This document shows, piece after piece, positions 27,986-37,479 of a DNA stretch of 37,479 bases. This DNA comes from an uncultured Clostridia bacterium. Lineage in GTDB: Bacteria > Bacillota > Clostridia > Oscillospirales > Ruminococcaceae. Numbering within the stretch: the stretch's first letter is position 1; each line of letters begins with the position of its first letter. Both the position numbers and the translations under genes were made by a program. The notes under the pieces are model-generated. The model was not told the DNA's origin. It made no database searches and was given only the letters and a program-made list of their open reading frames with translations. The DNA is taken from NCBI GenBank assembly GCA_947631535.1, contig CANRLU010000010.1:1-37479 (forward strand). Reading direction: 5' to 3'.

Positions 27986-29908
27986 TCAGTACTGCACCCA
28001 TTTTTCCATAAGGTTTTCGAGTTCGGTCTTTGCCTCTTCGAGCCGCGAGCAGAGCTTTCCCATTTTCTGATAGTCCGAAGCCGTTTCGGGCTCGGTGATC
28101 GCCTGCTCGATGTCTGAAATCTCCTTTTCGAGCGCTTCAATGCCGTCTTCGAGCTCTTTTATCTCCTGCTTGCGCTTTGCGTCCAAAGAGCGCTGTTCGC
28201 GGGTGCGGTATTGCTTCGGCGGCTCCTTTTTGGCCTGCAACGCCAAGCGCTCGGCTTCCGCCTCCTGCCGCTCAAGCTCCTTTGCCGCCATATAGCTGTC
28301 GAAGTTGCCCTGATAGCTTTTCACGCCGTCCTTTGAGACCTCGAGTATCCGCGTCGCGATTTTGTTCAAAAGATATCTGTCGTGCGAGACGACTATCATC
28401 GTGCCGTCGAACTCCACGAGCGCCGACTCCAACACTTCGCAGGTCATACTGTCGAGGTGATTGGTAGGCTCGTCGAGTATGAGGACGTTGCCGCGCTTAA
28501 GCATCATAAGCGCAAAGCTGAGCTTTGTTTTTTCGCCGCCGCTGAGCACCCTTATGGGGTTATACACGTTTTCGCCGGTCAGAAGAACGCCGCCGAGCAG
28601 AGTTCTTATCTCAAGGTCGGTCATTCTCGGATAGCGCCTGTGCACCTCGTCGATGACGGTGCTGCGCGGGTCGAGCTGCTCATTCTTCTGGTCGAAATAA
28701 GCGGTCTTGACGTTCTGCGCCCATCTTACCGTGCCGTGCTCGTGAGGGTCTATCCCGAGCAGGGTCTTGAGTATCGACGACTTTCCTATGCCGTTCGGCC
28801 CGATTATGCCGACCTTTTCGCCGCGCCTAAGCTCAAACGTGAGCGACGGTATAAGCGTCTTTTTCTTATCGCCCTCGCCGACGGTTATATCGACGTCGGT
28901 TACCGTGAGCACCTCTTTCGGCGGCACTATGTCGTATTCGAGCTTTATTCTCGGCGGCTTTTTGGGCTTTTTCGGCTTCTCAACGCCCTCCTCGACTATT
29001 CTGTCGAGCATATGCTGCTTGCTCTTGGCCTGCTTGGCGGAGGTCGCGGAAACGCGGTTCTTATCGATGAAAAACTGAAGCTCTTTAATTTTTTGCTGCT
29101 GCTGTTCGTAGAGCTTTTCCTGCCGTTCAAGGTCGGCTTTTTTCTGCCGCAGAAAATCGGAGTAATTGCCTTTGTAGGCCTTTATTTTGCGGTCTTCGAG
29201 CTCTAAAATGCGCGTGCAGAGCTTATCGAGAAAGGAGCGGTTGTGCGAGACCGTCAGCACGGCGCCTTTGTAGTCGGACAGATAATCTTCGAGCCACATC
29301 GTGGAATCGAGGTCGAGGTGGTTGGTGGGTTCGTCGAGAATGAGAAGGTCGGGAGCCTCCAAAAGCAGCTTGCAGAGCGCCATTCGGGTGCGTTCGCCGC
29401 CCGAAAGCGAGCTTATTTTCCGCGAGCGGTCTATCCCCGAAAAGCCCATTCCGTTGAGTACGGTGTTTATCTTCACGTCGATGATATAGCCGTCGTTGGC
29501 CTCGTAATGTGAGCTTAAGCGCGCGTATTCGGCCGAGGCTTTTTCGAGCGCATCGCCCGAGAGCTCCGGCATTTTTTCGGAGAGCTCGGTTATTTTGCGG
29601 TATTCCTCTTCGAGAGCGGAAAACGGGCGGTGCATTTCTGCATCAACAGAGCTCTCGCTCACAAGTCCGCTGTTCTGCTCGAGATAGCCTATAACGCAGC
29701 CGCGGGAGACATTTACGGCGCCGTCGCCGCCGGGAGTGGGGTCAAAGCCGATGCGGTCGGTGAGGATCTGCAGAAGGGTGGTCTTTCCGCAGCCGTTCAC
29801 GCCTATCAAGCCGATGCGGTCGCCCCGCTCGATTGAAAAGCTGACGTCTTCAAGAATGGGGATATCGGCTTCAAAGTATTTCCATATATGCTCAACGCTC
29901 ACAAGCAT
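27986..29908 (-). CDS. ABC-F family ATP-binding cassette protein
   Basis: Two NBDs with GVNGCGKTTLL, LSGGERTRMALCKLLLEAPDLLILDEPTNHLDLDS and GPNGIGKSSILKTLL, LSGGEKTKLSFALMMLKRGNVLILDEPTNHLDS; no TM; C-terminal coiled coil. Confidence 0.96.
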   Translation of the reverse strand: MLVSVEHIWKYFEADIPILEDVSFSIERGDRIGLIGVNGCGKTTLLQILTDRIGFDPTPGGDGAVNVSRGCVIGYLEQNSGLVSESSVDAEMHRPFSALEEEYRKITELSEKMPELSGDALEKASAEYARLSSHYEANDGYIIDVKINTVLNGMGFSGIDRSRKISSLSGGERTRMALCKLLLEAPDLLILDEPTNHLDLDSTMWLEDYLSDYKGAVLTVSHNRSFLDKLCTRILELEDRKIKAYKGNYSDFLRQKKADLERQEKLYEQQQQKIKELQFFIDKNRVSATSAKQAKSKQHMLDRIVEEGVEKPKKPKKPPRIKLEYDIVPPKEVLTVTDVDITVGEGDKKKTLIPSLTFELRRGEKVGIIGPNGIGKSSILKTLLGIDPHEHGTVRWAQNVKTAYFDQKNEQLDPRSTVIDEVHRRYPRMTDLEIRTLLGGVLLTGENVYNPIRVLSGGEKTKLSFALMMLKRGNVLILDEPTNHLDSMTCEVLESALVEFDGTMIVVSHDRYLLNKIATRILEVSKDGVKSYQGNFDSYMAAKELERQEAEAERLALQAKKEPPKQYRTREQRSLDAKRKQEIKELEDGIEALEKEISDIEQAITEPETASDYQKMGKLCSRLEEAKTELENLMEKWVQY

Positions 29909-29938
29909 AGTGATTTTCCTTTCATATGAGTTAGCACG

Positions 29939-29967
29939 ATTATATCACATCGCAAGCGAAATGGCAA
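29939..29967 (-). promoter_or_regulatory. Sigma-A-type promoter for ABC-F gene
   Basis: On the minus strand: TTGCCA-N17-TATAAT. Confidence 0.75.
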
Positions 29968-30025
29968 GAGAAAGAGGGGAGGGCAAGAAAATGCAAAATC
30001 GAATTTATCTTCACCGCCCTCCCGA

Positions 30026-30054
30026 TTGACAAACCCTTGCCAAAATTGTATAAT
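30026..30054 (+). promoter_or_regulatory. Sigma-A-type promoter for GH51 gene
   Basis: Consensus TTGACA-N17-TATAAT. Confidence 0.85.
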
Positions 30055-30109
30055 TAACTCATACGCAAAAGCGTGAACGGAACATTATATTATTTAAGGA
30101 GATGTTTTT

Positions 30110-31723
30110 ATGGGAAAAATCGCTAAGATCACTCTGCACCCGTCTTTTAGGATAGGCAAGATCTCCCCGAGGCTCTACAGCTCGTTCCTCGAACCTATCG
30201 GCACAATGGTGAACGGCACCATGTATAACCCCAAGCACCCGACTGCCGACGAGCAGGGCTTCCGCCGCGACATCATCGACGCCCTCAAAGCGACCCCCAA
30301 CCCCGCCGTAAGGCTCCCGGGCGGCAACTTCGTCTCGGGATGGGACTGGAAAGACTCGATAGGCCCGAAAGAGCAGCGCAAGGCTCATCTCGACCTCGCC
30401 TGGCACCAGTATATCCCCAACGACATAGGTCACGACGAGTATCTCCAATGGGCCGAAAAGATAGGCACAGAGCCGCTTTACACCCTCAACCTCGGCACCG
30501 CCGGAATAAACGACGCCGTCTACTGCGTCGAATATACCAACCACGAGGGCGGCACCTGGTGGAGCGACCTTCGGCGCAAAAACGGCCACGAAGCGCCCTA
30601 CGGCGTTAAGCTATGGTATCTCGGCAACGAGATGGACGGCCCCTGGCAGGTCGGCTCGTGGGAGCGAGACCCTAAGGGCTACGGAATAAAGGCCAACGAG
30701 ATCTCAAAGGCGATAAAGTGGGTGGACGGCTCCATCGAGACCGGCGTCTGCGGCTCGTCGGCGCCCTTTATGGCCCATTTCCCCGAGTGGGACCTCAAGG
30801 TGATGCAGGAGTGCTACGAATCGGTAGACTACCTCTCTATCCACCATTACCACTCTGCCGCACCCGGCGACTTCGGCGCACTTTTGGGCGGCTCGCTCTA
30901 TTATGAGGACTTCATTAACACCGAATCTGCTATGCTCGACTACGTTCAGGCAAAATGCCGCAGTCCGAAAAAAGTAATGATATCATTCGACGAATACGGC
31001 GCTATGTCCCGCCCGCCGCGCGAATACCGCTACGGCTACGGGCCGCATAACCTCTATGCCGATCACTACGTTTTTAACCCCGACAGGAAATACGTCCGCC
31101 ACGACCCCGACAATATGTTCCCCGGAAGACCTCCTATGCGCCGCCGCGGGGATATGATAGGCGCTCTCGGCAACACCTCGGTGCTGCTCGCGTTCTTAAG
31201 ACACGCCGACAGGGTAAAGGTCGGCTGCCAGACGGGCGGCCTCGGAACTCTCGTCTCCTCCGACAGAGAGCATACCTGGCGTTCGGCGGGCTTCTACCCT
31301 TTCACCCAGCTTATGCGCTACGGCCAGGGCGAATCGCTCCGCGTTGCCGTCGATTGCGACACCTTTGACATTCCCGCCTATATGGTAGACGACAATTCGC
31401 AGTATCCCGAGAAGGAGGGCGTGCCCTTTGTGGACGCGGCCGCCGCTCTTAACGAGGAAAAGGGCGAGCTGAACGTATTCGTCATCAACCGCCGCTGGGA
31501 CGGCTCCGAGACCCTCGAGCTCGACGCCTCCGCCTTTGAGGGCTACACCTTTAAGGAGCACATCGAGATGTACTCCGAAGACCTCGACGCCGCCAACACC
31601 TGGGAGAATCCCGAGGCGATAGTCCCGAAGACGAACTCCGCCGCTGTCTGCGAAAACGGCAGGGTAAAAACCACGCTCAAGAGCCTTTCATGGAACGTTC
31701 TTCGCTTTGAAAAGACAAAGTAA
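30110..31723 (+). CDS. Alpha-L-arabinofuranosidase, GH51-like
   Basis: RLPGGNFVSGWDWKDSIGP; VKLWYLGNEMDGPWQ (catalytic acid/base region); KVMISFDEYGAM (nucleophile region). Confidence 0.93.
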   Translation: MGKIAKITLHPSFRIGKISPRLYSSFLEPIGTMVNGTMYNPKHPTADEQGFRRDIIDALKATPNPAVRLPGGNFVSGWDWKDSIGPKEQRKAHLDLAWHQYIPNDIGHDEYLQWAEKIGTEPLYTLNLGTAGINDAVYCVEYTNHEGGTWWSDLRRKNGHEAPYGVKLWYLGNEMDGPWQVGSWERDPKGYGIKANEISKAIKWVDGSIETGVCGSSAPFMAHFPEWDLKVMQECYESVDYLSIHHYHSAAPGDFGALLGGSLYYEDFINTESAMLDYVQAKCRSPKKVMISFDEYGAMSRPPREYRYGYGPHNLYADHYVFNPDRKYVRHDPDNMFPGRPPMRRRGDMIGALGNTSVLLAFLRHADRVKVGCQTGGLGTLVSSDREHTWRSAGFYPFTQLMRYGQGESLRVAVDCDTFDIPAYMVDDNSQYPEKEGVPFVDAAAALNEEKGELNVFVINRRWDGSETLELDASAFEGYTFKEHIEMYSEDLDAANTWENPEAIVPKTNSAAVCENGRVKTTLKSLSWNVLRFEKTK

Positions 31724-31766
31724 GCCGGACTAAATCCGTTCATTTGGCAGTACAGCATAAAACAGC

Positions 31767-31796
31767 AAAGCAGACGGAAAACCGTCTGCTTTTGTT
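31767..31796 (+). terminator. Rho-independent terminator
   Basis: AAGCAGACGG-AAA-ACCGTCTGCTTTTGTTT. Confidence 0.85.
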
Positions 31797-31817
31797 TATA
31801 TGATCAACAGGCCGCAC

Positions 31818-32666
31818 TCAGCTTTTAAACCGCTCAAACAGTTCCTTTACTTTGGCGATATCGAAGCAAATAATTTCGTCAAACCCGTAATCTGACAGAA
31901 TGTAGCGCACAAAGCGGCAGCCAAGGTAATAACCCACGTCGCCGCGGCCGTTATAGCTTACCCAGTCGCCGAAATAGCGCTGATCGGCCTGCGACATGGT
32001 CTTTAAATCTCTTGCGAAATCCGACCTGATCTGTTCAAAGTGCCCGTCGCACCACGCTTTCCAGCCGTTTTTATCCTGATGATAGTATTCTGCGTCGCCG
32101 ACGACCGTCTGCTCAAAGCACATCGCCACGCCCTCAGTAAAGAGCTGCCAAAGAAATGAATCTTCGAAATTATCGAACTCACGCTTGAGAGTCCCGTACT
32201 GCTTTTGGTAAACGTGTCCGAGCTCGTGGCAGATCAGCCCGTTCATATCGTCAATACTGCACCAGTTCAGCTCCAAAATTTTTTCGATGCCGAGCAGTAT
32301 TGCCGTCTTCCCGCGATACTCCGTCACCCAACCTGCGCCGTTGCAAAGGCCGAGATAAAAAACGACGGCGGCATCAAGACTCTTCCCGAAACGCTCATAT
32401 ATGACGTTTTCCAGCCCGTCCGTCACTTTCAGGAAAGAACCGTGTGCGGCTTCAAGCTGTTCACGGCTTTTCGGAACGCGGTCCAACACCGATAAATAAT
32501 CGCTCTCGGAAAATTCGCCGGTGCTCAATACTTCCTTTGCGTCAGCGGCGAGTATAGGGAACAGCCCAGGCAGCGCGGAATCTATGTATTCTTTCCACCT
32601 GTCGAACGAAAATCCCGAATCGCCGTATGAAGTCAATGCCGAAGAATATGTATCTATAATTTCCAT
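31818..32666 (-). CDS. Putative zinc-metallopeptidase-like protein (HExxH)
   Basis: DMNGLICHELGHVYQKQYG contains HELGH; GGAG upstream of the ATG at 32666. Confidence 0.65.
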   Translation of the reverse strand: MEIIDTYSSALTSYGDSGFSFDRWKEYIDSALPGLFPILAADAKEVLSTGEFSESDYLSVLDRVPKSREQLEAAHGSFLKVTDGLENVIYERFGKSLDAAVVFYLGLCNGAGWVTEYRGKTAILLGIEKILELNWCSIDDMNGLICHELGHVYQKQYGTLKREFDNFEDSFLWQLFTEGVAMCFEQTVVGDAEYYHQDKNGWKAWCDGHFEQIRSDFARDLKTMSQADQRYFGDWVSYNGRGDVGYYLGCRFVRYILSDYGFDEIICFDIAKVKELFERFKS

Positions 32667-32671
32667 AGCGT

Positions 32672-33151
32672 TCAAGCTCCAAAGTCCGATCCTAAGAGGC
32701 TTTCGGCATATCCTATAAGCGCACGGCAGCCCTCGCAGATGTCGCCGTAAGCACGCTCGAAGTCGCCCGAATACCAGGGGTCTTCGATATCTCTGCCCTT
32801 TTTCGCGGTAAAATCAAGCAGGCGGTGAACCTTTTTCTCGGGGTCAGAGCCGATAATGCTCATAATGGTCCTTATGTTGTAGGAATCCATAGCTATCAAA
32901 AGGTCGAACTTCTTATAATCGCCGGAAGTCATCTGCCTTGCGCTCCGCCTTGTATAAGGTATGCCCTTTTCGCTGAGCTTTGCCTTTGCCGGCGGGTAGA
33001 CGTCGTTGCCGAGCTCTTCGGTGCTCGTCGCCGCCGACTCGATGTAAAAGCTGTCCTTTAAGCCGCTCTTTTCGGCGAGGTCTTTCATTATAAACTCCGC
33101 CATAGGCGAGCGGCATATATTGCCATGGCAGATAAAAAGTATCTTTATCAT
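32672..33151 (-). CDS. Low molecular weight protein-tyrosine-phosphatase
   Basis: ILFICHGNICRSPMAEFIMKD (CX5R loop) and DIEDPWYSGDFERAYGDI (DPW). Confidence 0.95.
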   Translation of the reverse strand: MIKILFICHGNICRSPMAEFIMKDLAEKSGLKDSFYIESAATSTEELGNDVYPPAKAKLSEKGIPYTRRSARQMTSGDYKKFDLLIAMDSYNIRTIMSIIGSDPEKKVHRLLDFTAKKGRDIEDPWYSGDFERAYGDICEGCRALIGYAESLLGSDFGA

Positions 33152-33242
33152 AGATTTTCGGTCTCCTCGGGGATATTTCGTGCGCCCGTCACCACCCCGA
33201 CCCCATTGCGATATAATGGGTATAGGAGGTGCGAAAGCGCAA

Positions 33243-34046
33243 ATGGATCATCTTGTATTAACGGCGCTCGCCGCAACGCTGGGTACCTGGCTCGTTACAG
33301 CACTCGGCGCGGCGACGGTCGTCTTTTTCAAATCGCCCTGCCAAAGGGTGATGAACCTTATGCTCGGGTTTGCCTCGGGCGTTATGATAGCCGCGAGCTT
33401 CTGGTCGCTGCTGCAGCCCGCCATCGAACGCGCAGAGGCGGCGGAGGGGCTTCCCGCCTGCTTTGTTGCAACGGCGGGATTTTTATTCGGAGCGGTGTTT
33501 ATGTGGGCTTCCGACAAGGCTGTGAGCTTTGCCCGAGGCCGTGCCGACAGCGCGCAGGGCAGGCCCAACGAGCGGCTCAACCGCATTATCATGCTCGTTC
33601 TCTCGATAACGCTCCACAATATCCCCGAGGGGCTTGCCGTCGGGGTGGCGTTCGGTGCCCTTAAAGGCGGAGAGAACTCTGCCGAGGGGCTTATGGGAGC
33701 GATAACCATTGCCGTCGGGATAGGACTGCAAAACTTCCCCGAGGGAGCGGCTGTATCCGTTCCTCTGCGTCGCGAGGGATTCTCAAGAAAAAAGAGCTTT
33801 CTGCTCGGGCAGGCTTCGGGGCTCGTTGAACCGATAGCCGGCGTGACGGGCGCGCTGCTCGTGGTCTACGTTGAGACCATACTGCCCTACGCGCTCTCAT
33901 TTGCGGCCGGCGCGATGATACTCGTAGCCGTCCACGAGCTTATACCGGAATGTCAGAAAAATCAGGATTCACAGCCTTATTCCGCAACTATGGGAATAGT
34001 CTCGGGCTTTGCCGTGATGATGCTTCTCGACGTTATGCTCGGGTAA
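33243..34046 (+). CDS. ZIP family metal transporter
   Basis: HNIPEGLAVGVAFGA and GIGLQNFPEGAAVSVPLRREG; RBS AGGAGGT upstream of the ATG at 33243. Confidence 0.95.
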   Translation: MDHLVLTALAATLGTWLVTALGAATVVFFKSPCQRVMNLMLGFASGVMIAASFWSLLQPAIERAEAAEGLPACFVATAGFLFGAVFMWASDKAVSFARGRADSAQGRPNERLNRIIMLVLSITLHNIPEGLAVGVAFGALKGGENSAEGLMGAITIAVGIGLQNFPEGAAVSVPLRREGFSRKKSFLLGQASGLVEPIAGVTGALLVVYVETILPYALSFAAGAMILVAVHELIPECQKNQDSQPYSATMGIVSGFAVMMLLDVMLG

Positions 34047-34049
34047 AAA

Positions 34050-34541
34050 CTACATTTCTCCGAGCGGCTTGACCAAAAGCGATACCCGCTCGGAAAAGCT
34101 GCCGTTTGTAAGGACGTAAGAGCACAGATATCCGTCGGCGGTGTGCTCAGTTTTAAACTCTCCGAGCGAAAACCCGCCGTAGGATTCCTTTGTGAGCGGC
34201 GTAAAGACTTCGGACTCTTCGCCCGAAAACACCCTCAGTACCATAACGCCGCCGTCGTCTTCAAGGCGAGCCTCAGACGGGGAATATCTTTCGTTTATAA
34301 ATACTGCGCCGCCGTCACGGTCTCCTGCATATTCCGAATCGGAAAGGATATCGCGCACGGCGGTGTTTACCGTATCGGAAACGAGCAAAAACCGCGATTC
34401 GAGACTGTTCATTTCGGCGGAGCGCGCCGCCGAGGCGGAAACGGCAGCTATAACTGCCGTTATCAGCGAAAGTATCACCGCGGCGACCAAGAGTTCCGAA
34501 ACGGTGAACCCGCTTTTTGAGCGCCGACCGCTAAATATCAT
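34050..34541 (-). CDS. Prepilin-type N-terminal cleavage/methylation protein
   Basis: RRSKSGFTVSELLVAAVILSLITAVIAAVSASAARS: type III signal peptide. GGAGG RBS before the ATG at 34541, inside the end of the upstream gene. Confidence 0.8.
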   Translation of the reverse strand: MIFSGRRSKSGFTVSELLVAAVILSLITAVIAAVSASAARSAEMNSLESRFLLVSDTVNTAVRDILSDSEYAGDRDGGAVFINERYSPSEARLEDDGGVMVLRVFSGEESEVFTPLTKESYGGFSLGEFKTEHTADGYLCSYVLTNGSFSERVSLLVKPLGEM

Positions 34542-35319
34542 AGGAATTGCCTCCGACGCAGCTTTTCGGCGAATATCTTTCGAGAATTTCAACTATGTCC
34601 TCGCTATATATGCTGCCGTCCAAAAGCGAGCCGTCCGGCGAAACGCTCACCGCGCGAAGGTCTTCGGGGTCTTCGTCGTAGGGGTTCACGACGGGCGCGG
34701 AGAGGTCGAAGTAGTCGGCAAGATATATCCTCGCATTTCCTTGGGGGAAGATCACGTTGCCTTTGGCGGAGCTTACGCCGAGCTTCTCAAATTCCGAAGC
34801 GATTCGGCGGGTCTCGATATTGTACTGGTTTCGGTCGTCGGGCGAAACGAGCCAAGCGGGATTTAAGCGGATGTCCTCGGCTCCGGCTTTAAGGCAGGCC
34901 TTGGCAAACTCGACGACCGGCCCGAGGGGTAACGTTTCCTGATGAAAAGCGTCGGCCGAGAGGAGTATCGCGTTTATGCCGCTCTCAACGAGCCTTTCGG
35001 CGCAGAGGGTTATTTTCTCGGGGTCGCGGCTGAAAAAACCGTTGGTTATTATCTGACGCTTGGGTATGCCGGCCTTTTTTGCGGCGGCATGTATATTGAA
35101 CACCGCTTCGGGGCAGAGCAGCGGCTCTCCGCCGAAGGTCATCACCGAATCGAGCTTATAAGCCTTTGCCGCGCTCAAAACAGCCGCAGCGGCTTTGTCG
35201 CCGTCTATAAACTCTCCGCTTGAGCTGTGGTCGCCCTCGGAGCAGTGGCGGCATCTGCCGGTGCAGGCAAGCGTGACGACAAATTCGAGCCGGCAGAGGT
35301 TGGCGGTATATCGGTTCAT
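34531..35319 (-). CDS. Radical SAM protein
   Basis: LEFVVTLACTGRCRHCSEG (CxxxCxxC) and SVMTFGGEPLLCPEAVFNI. Confidence 0.9.
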   Translation of the reverse strand: MNRYTANLCRLEFVVTLACTGRCRHCSEGDHSSSGEFIDGDKAAAAVLSAAKAYKLDSVMTFGGEPLLCPEAVFNIHAAAKKAGIPKRQIITNGFFSRDPEKITLCAERLVESGINAILLSADAFHQETLPLGPVVEFAKACLKAGAEDIRLNPAWLVSPDDRNQYNIETRRIASEFEKLGVSSAKGNVIFPQGNARIYLADYFDLSAPVVNPYDEDPEDLRAVSVSPDGSLLDGSIYSEDIVEILERYSPKSCVGGNSYDI

Positions 35320-35334
35320 ACGCGGGCGCTCCTT

Positions 35335-35892
35335 TCAGACTTTCACCGTTTTCGATTCCTTAAGACTGTATCCTCGGCGGAAGTCCTCTATCCGCGCACC
35401 CTTTTTAAGGCAGTAAATGAGGATCTCCGCGCAGGCTCGGGCGTCGCTTGCGGCGTTGTGGTGGTCAAGCTCTATAAAAAGCTCGCGGCATACGGTGTCG
35501 AGCTTATGGTCGGGCATCCAGGGCAGGACCCTCTTGCCCATACGGCAGGTGCAGGCATATTCGGTGGACTCCGGCGCGGGTATGCCGTAGGCGCGGAGGC
35601 ATTTTGAGAGCACGCTCATATCGAACTGCGCATTGTGAGCCACGAGCAGTCCGCTGCCGAACAGCGGCCTCAGCGTGGGCCAGAGCTCGGCAAAAGTGGG
35701 AGCTTCGGCGGCCATAGCGGGAGTTATGCCGGTGAGGCGTATATTAAAATCGTCAAAAGGCTCCTCGGGGTTCACGAGCGAATAGCGCTCCTCGGTGACG
35801 GCGCCGTTTTCCACCACGCATACGCCGATGGCGCTCATTCTGTCGTTTCTTAAGTTCGGCGTTTCGACGTCGAAGCATATGTATCTGTCCAC
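35335..35892 (-). CDS. 3'-5' exonuclease, DnaQ/DEDDh-like
   Basis: YICFDVETPNLRNDRMSAIGVCVVENG; LLVAHNAQFDMSVLSKCL; HHNAASDARACAEIL. Confidence 0.92.
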   Translation of the reverse strand: MDRYICFDVETPNLRNDRMSAIGVCVVENGAVTEERYSLVNPEEPFDDFNIRLTGITPAMAAEAPTFAELWPTLRPLFGSGLLVAHNAQFDMSVLSKCLRAYGIPAPESTEYACTCRMGKRVLPWMPDHKLDTVCRELFIELDHHNAASDARACAEILIYCLKKGARIEDFRRGYSLKESKTVKV

Positions 35893-36025
35893 GGTTCCAC
35901 CTCTTTAAGCGGGGATTTCTCCAATATTCTACCACATCGCTCCGCCGGCGTCAACGGAGAGGGAAGCGCAGCAAATCTTCGATGCGCTCCCCGATTAGAT
36001 ATTTTATCGCCTGATACGGGCGGAG

Positions 36026-37204
36026 CTAATACGTCCTGAACAGCTTTACCGCCTTGCGGGCGATCTTATACACCGGTCCTTCGAGCTTTGCGCTCACGTT
36101 TTTGAGCTCGTTCGGAATGTCTATCCCCTGCGGGCAGTGCTGCTTGCACTTTCCGCAGCCGACGCAGTTCGAGGCCGCCGAAGAGGTCTGCCTTAGCGCC
36201 GTGCACATAAAATATTCCTTTTCCGAGGTAAACCAGCCGTCGGAGAAGCGGCGGTTATAGGCGGCAAAGCAGCCCGGAATGTCAACGTTTTTCGGGCAGG
36301 GCGTGCAGTACCCGCAGCCGGTGCAGCCCACCTTCATCTTCGAGTTTATCTCCGCGACCACCCTTTTGAGCATTTCGGCGTCCGCCTCGGTGAGCTCTCC
36401 TGCGTACGACTCCGAGGCCGTCTTTATATTCTCGATGACCGCCTCTTCAGAGTTCATTCCCGAGAGCACGCATGTCACTTCGGGCTGATCCCACAGCCAC
36501 TTGAACGACCACTGCGCAGGGGTATACTGCTTTTCGTAGAAGGCAAAGATCTTTTTTGCGCCGTCGGGGAGACCGTTCACGAGCCGCCCGCCGCGCAGGG
36601 GCTCCATTATCATCACCGGCAGACCCTTGGAGCTTGCATATTTCAGTCCGCGCCTGCCGGCCTGCGAGTTCTCGTCCATATAGTTATACTGTATCATGCA
36701 AAAGTCCCAGTCGTAGGCGTCAACGAGGCGGCAGAACATCTCCGGCCCGCCGTGATATGAAAATCCCACCTGTTTTACCTCGCCCGAGCGCTTTTTTTCG
36801 TCGAGCCATCTGTCCACCCCGAGCTCTTTAAGGCGTCCCCAGGTGTCGATGTCGGTGAGCATATGCATAAGGTAATAGTCGATGCGGTCGGTGCGCAGGC
36901 GGGAAAGCTGCTCTTTAAAATACTTTTCGGCGTCGTTTTCCGTCTTTATGAGGTAGTGGGGGAGCTTTGTCGCGATGTTTATTTTATCGCGTATGCCGTT
37001 GCGTTCGACTATTTCGCCGAGCGCCGCCTCGCTGCCGGGATATATGTATGCCGTGTCGAAGTAGTTCACGCCGCCGTTATAGGCGGCCATAATTTCGCGC
37101 TCCGCCTTTTCAAGGTCGATCTTTCCGCCCGAGCGTTTGAATCTCATACAGCCGTAGCCGAGCACCGATATTTCGTTTCCGTATTTGTCACTGCGATAGT
37201 TCAT
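36026..37204 (-). CDS. Aldo/keto reductase with C-terminal 4Fe-4S cluster domain
   Basis: VLGYGCMRFKRSGG...YFDTAYIYPGSEAALGEIV; two Cys motifs CTGCGYCTPCPKNVDIP and CVGCGKCKQHCPQGIDIP. Confidence 0.95.
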   Translation of the reverse strand: MNYRSDKYGNEISVLGYGCMRFKRSGGKIDLEKAEREIMAAYNGGVNYFDTAYIYPGSEAALGEIVERNGIRDKINIATKLPHYLIKTENDAEKYFKEQLSRLRTDRIDYYLMHMLTDIDTWGRLKELGVDRWLDEKKRSGEVKQVGFSYHGGPEMFCRLVDAYDWDFCMIQYNYMDENSQAGRRGLKYASSKGLPVMIMEPLRGGRLVNGLPDGAKKIFAFYEKQYTPAQWSFKWLWDQPEVTCVLSGMNSEEAVIENIKTASESYAGELTEADAEMLKRVVAEINSKMKVGCTGCGYCTPCPKNVDIPGCFAAYNRRFSDGWFTSEKEYFMCTALRQTSSAASNCVGCGKCKQHCPQGIDIPNELKNVSAKLEGPVYKIARKAVKLFRTY

Positions 37205-37433
37205 AGTCTGCCTCCCGTGTCGTTCGTTTTTTCAGGAAGTTTCCGCGCAGCCTGTGCCGCGCGGCTCTCTTTTATATTATATATCTCTGCGAGAAAAAAG
37301 CAAGAGAAAAAGGCGGAGAACATTTGAGGGAAGCGAATGGCTTCGGGGGGGGGTAACGTTTCGGTACCCGTAGATATTTCCCAGCCGGCAGGCGACAATC
37401 CATTTCATTTGCCTCGCTCGCCGCTCGGCAAAC

Positions 37434-37458
37434 AGGGGACCCCTTAATAGGGTCCCCT
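37434..37458. repeat. Inverted repeat/terminator-like hairpin at window end
   Basis: AGGGGACCC-CTTAATA-GGGTCCCCT, perfect 9-bp stem. Confidence 0.6.
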
Positions 37459-37479
37459 GCGCCCGAACCGTCCACCGGA

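Noticed and set aside
28382-29206. 274-aa plus-strand ORF
   Set aside because: Antisense to the confident ABC-F gene.

Overview
The window is a Clostridia-type (probably Oscillospiraceae/Ruminococcaceae-like) chromosomal segment. Taxonomy is inferred from gene content only. Most of it is ordinary GC-rich core genome. It is dominated by a co-directional division and cell-wall (dcw) cluster at about 12.9-25.7 kb: mraZ, rsmH, ftsL-like, PASTA PBP/SpoVD-FtsI, murE, mraY, ftsW, murG, murA, ftsQ/divIB, ftsZ. Flanking genes include a MATE transporter, GNAT, DUF1934, glutamate racemase, DUF2500, SpoIVB peptidase, a CE15-like esterase lipoprotein, metA, a PRK06851-like ATPase, an ABC-F protein, GH51 arabinofuranosidase, LMW-PTP, a ZIP transporter, a radical SAM plus prepilin pair, a DnaQ-like exonuclease and a Fe-S aldo/keto reductase. 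The left edge (about 1-4.0 kb) differs: it is AT-rich accessory DNA with a tightly coupled three-gene cassette (STAS+GHKL-ATPase-like protein; small STAS-like/DUF4325-like protein; two-TM protein), followed after a terminator by a coiled-coil DUF4041/MUG113 (GIY-YIG-like) protein. That cassette is the best candidate for an undescribed system, plausibly a partner-switch-controlled membrane effector such as an anti-phage module. Family calls come from motif recognition by eye; no database search was run.
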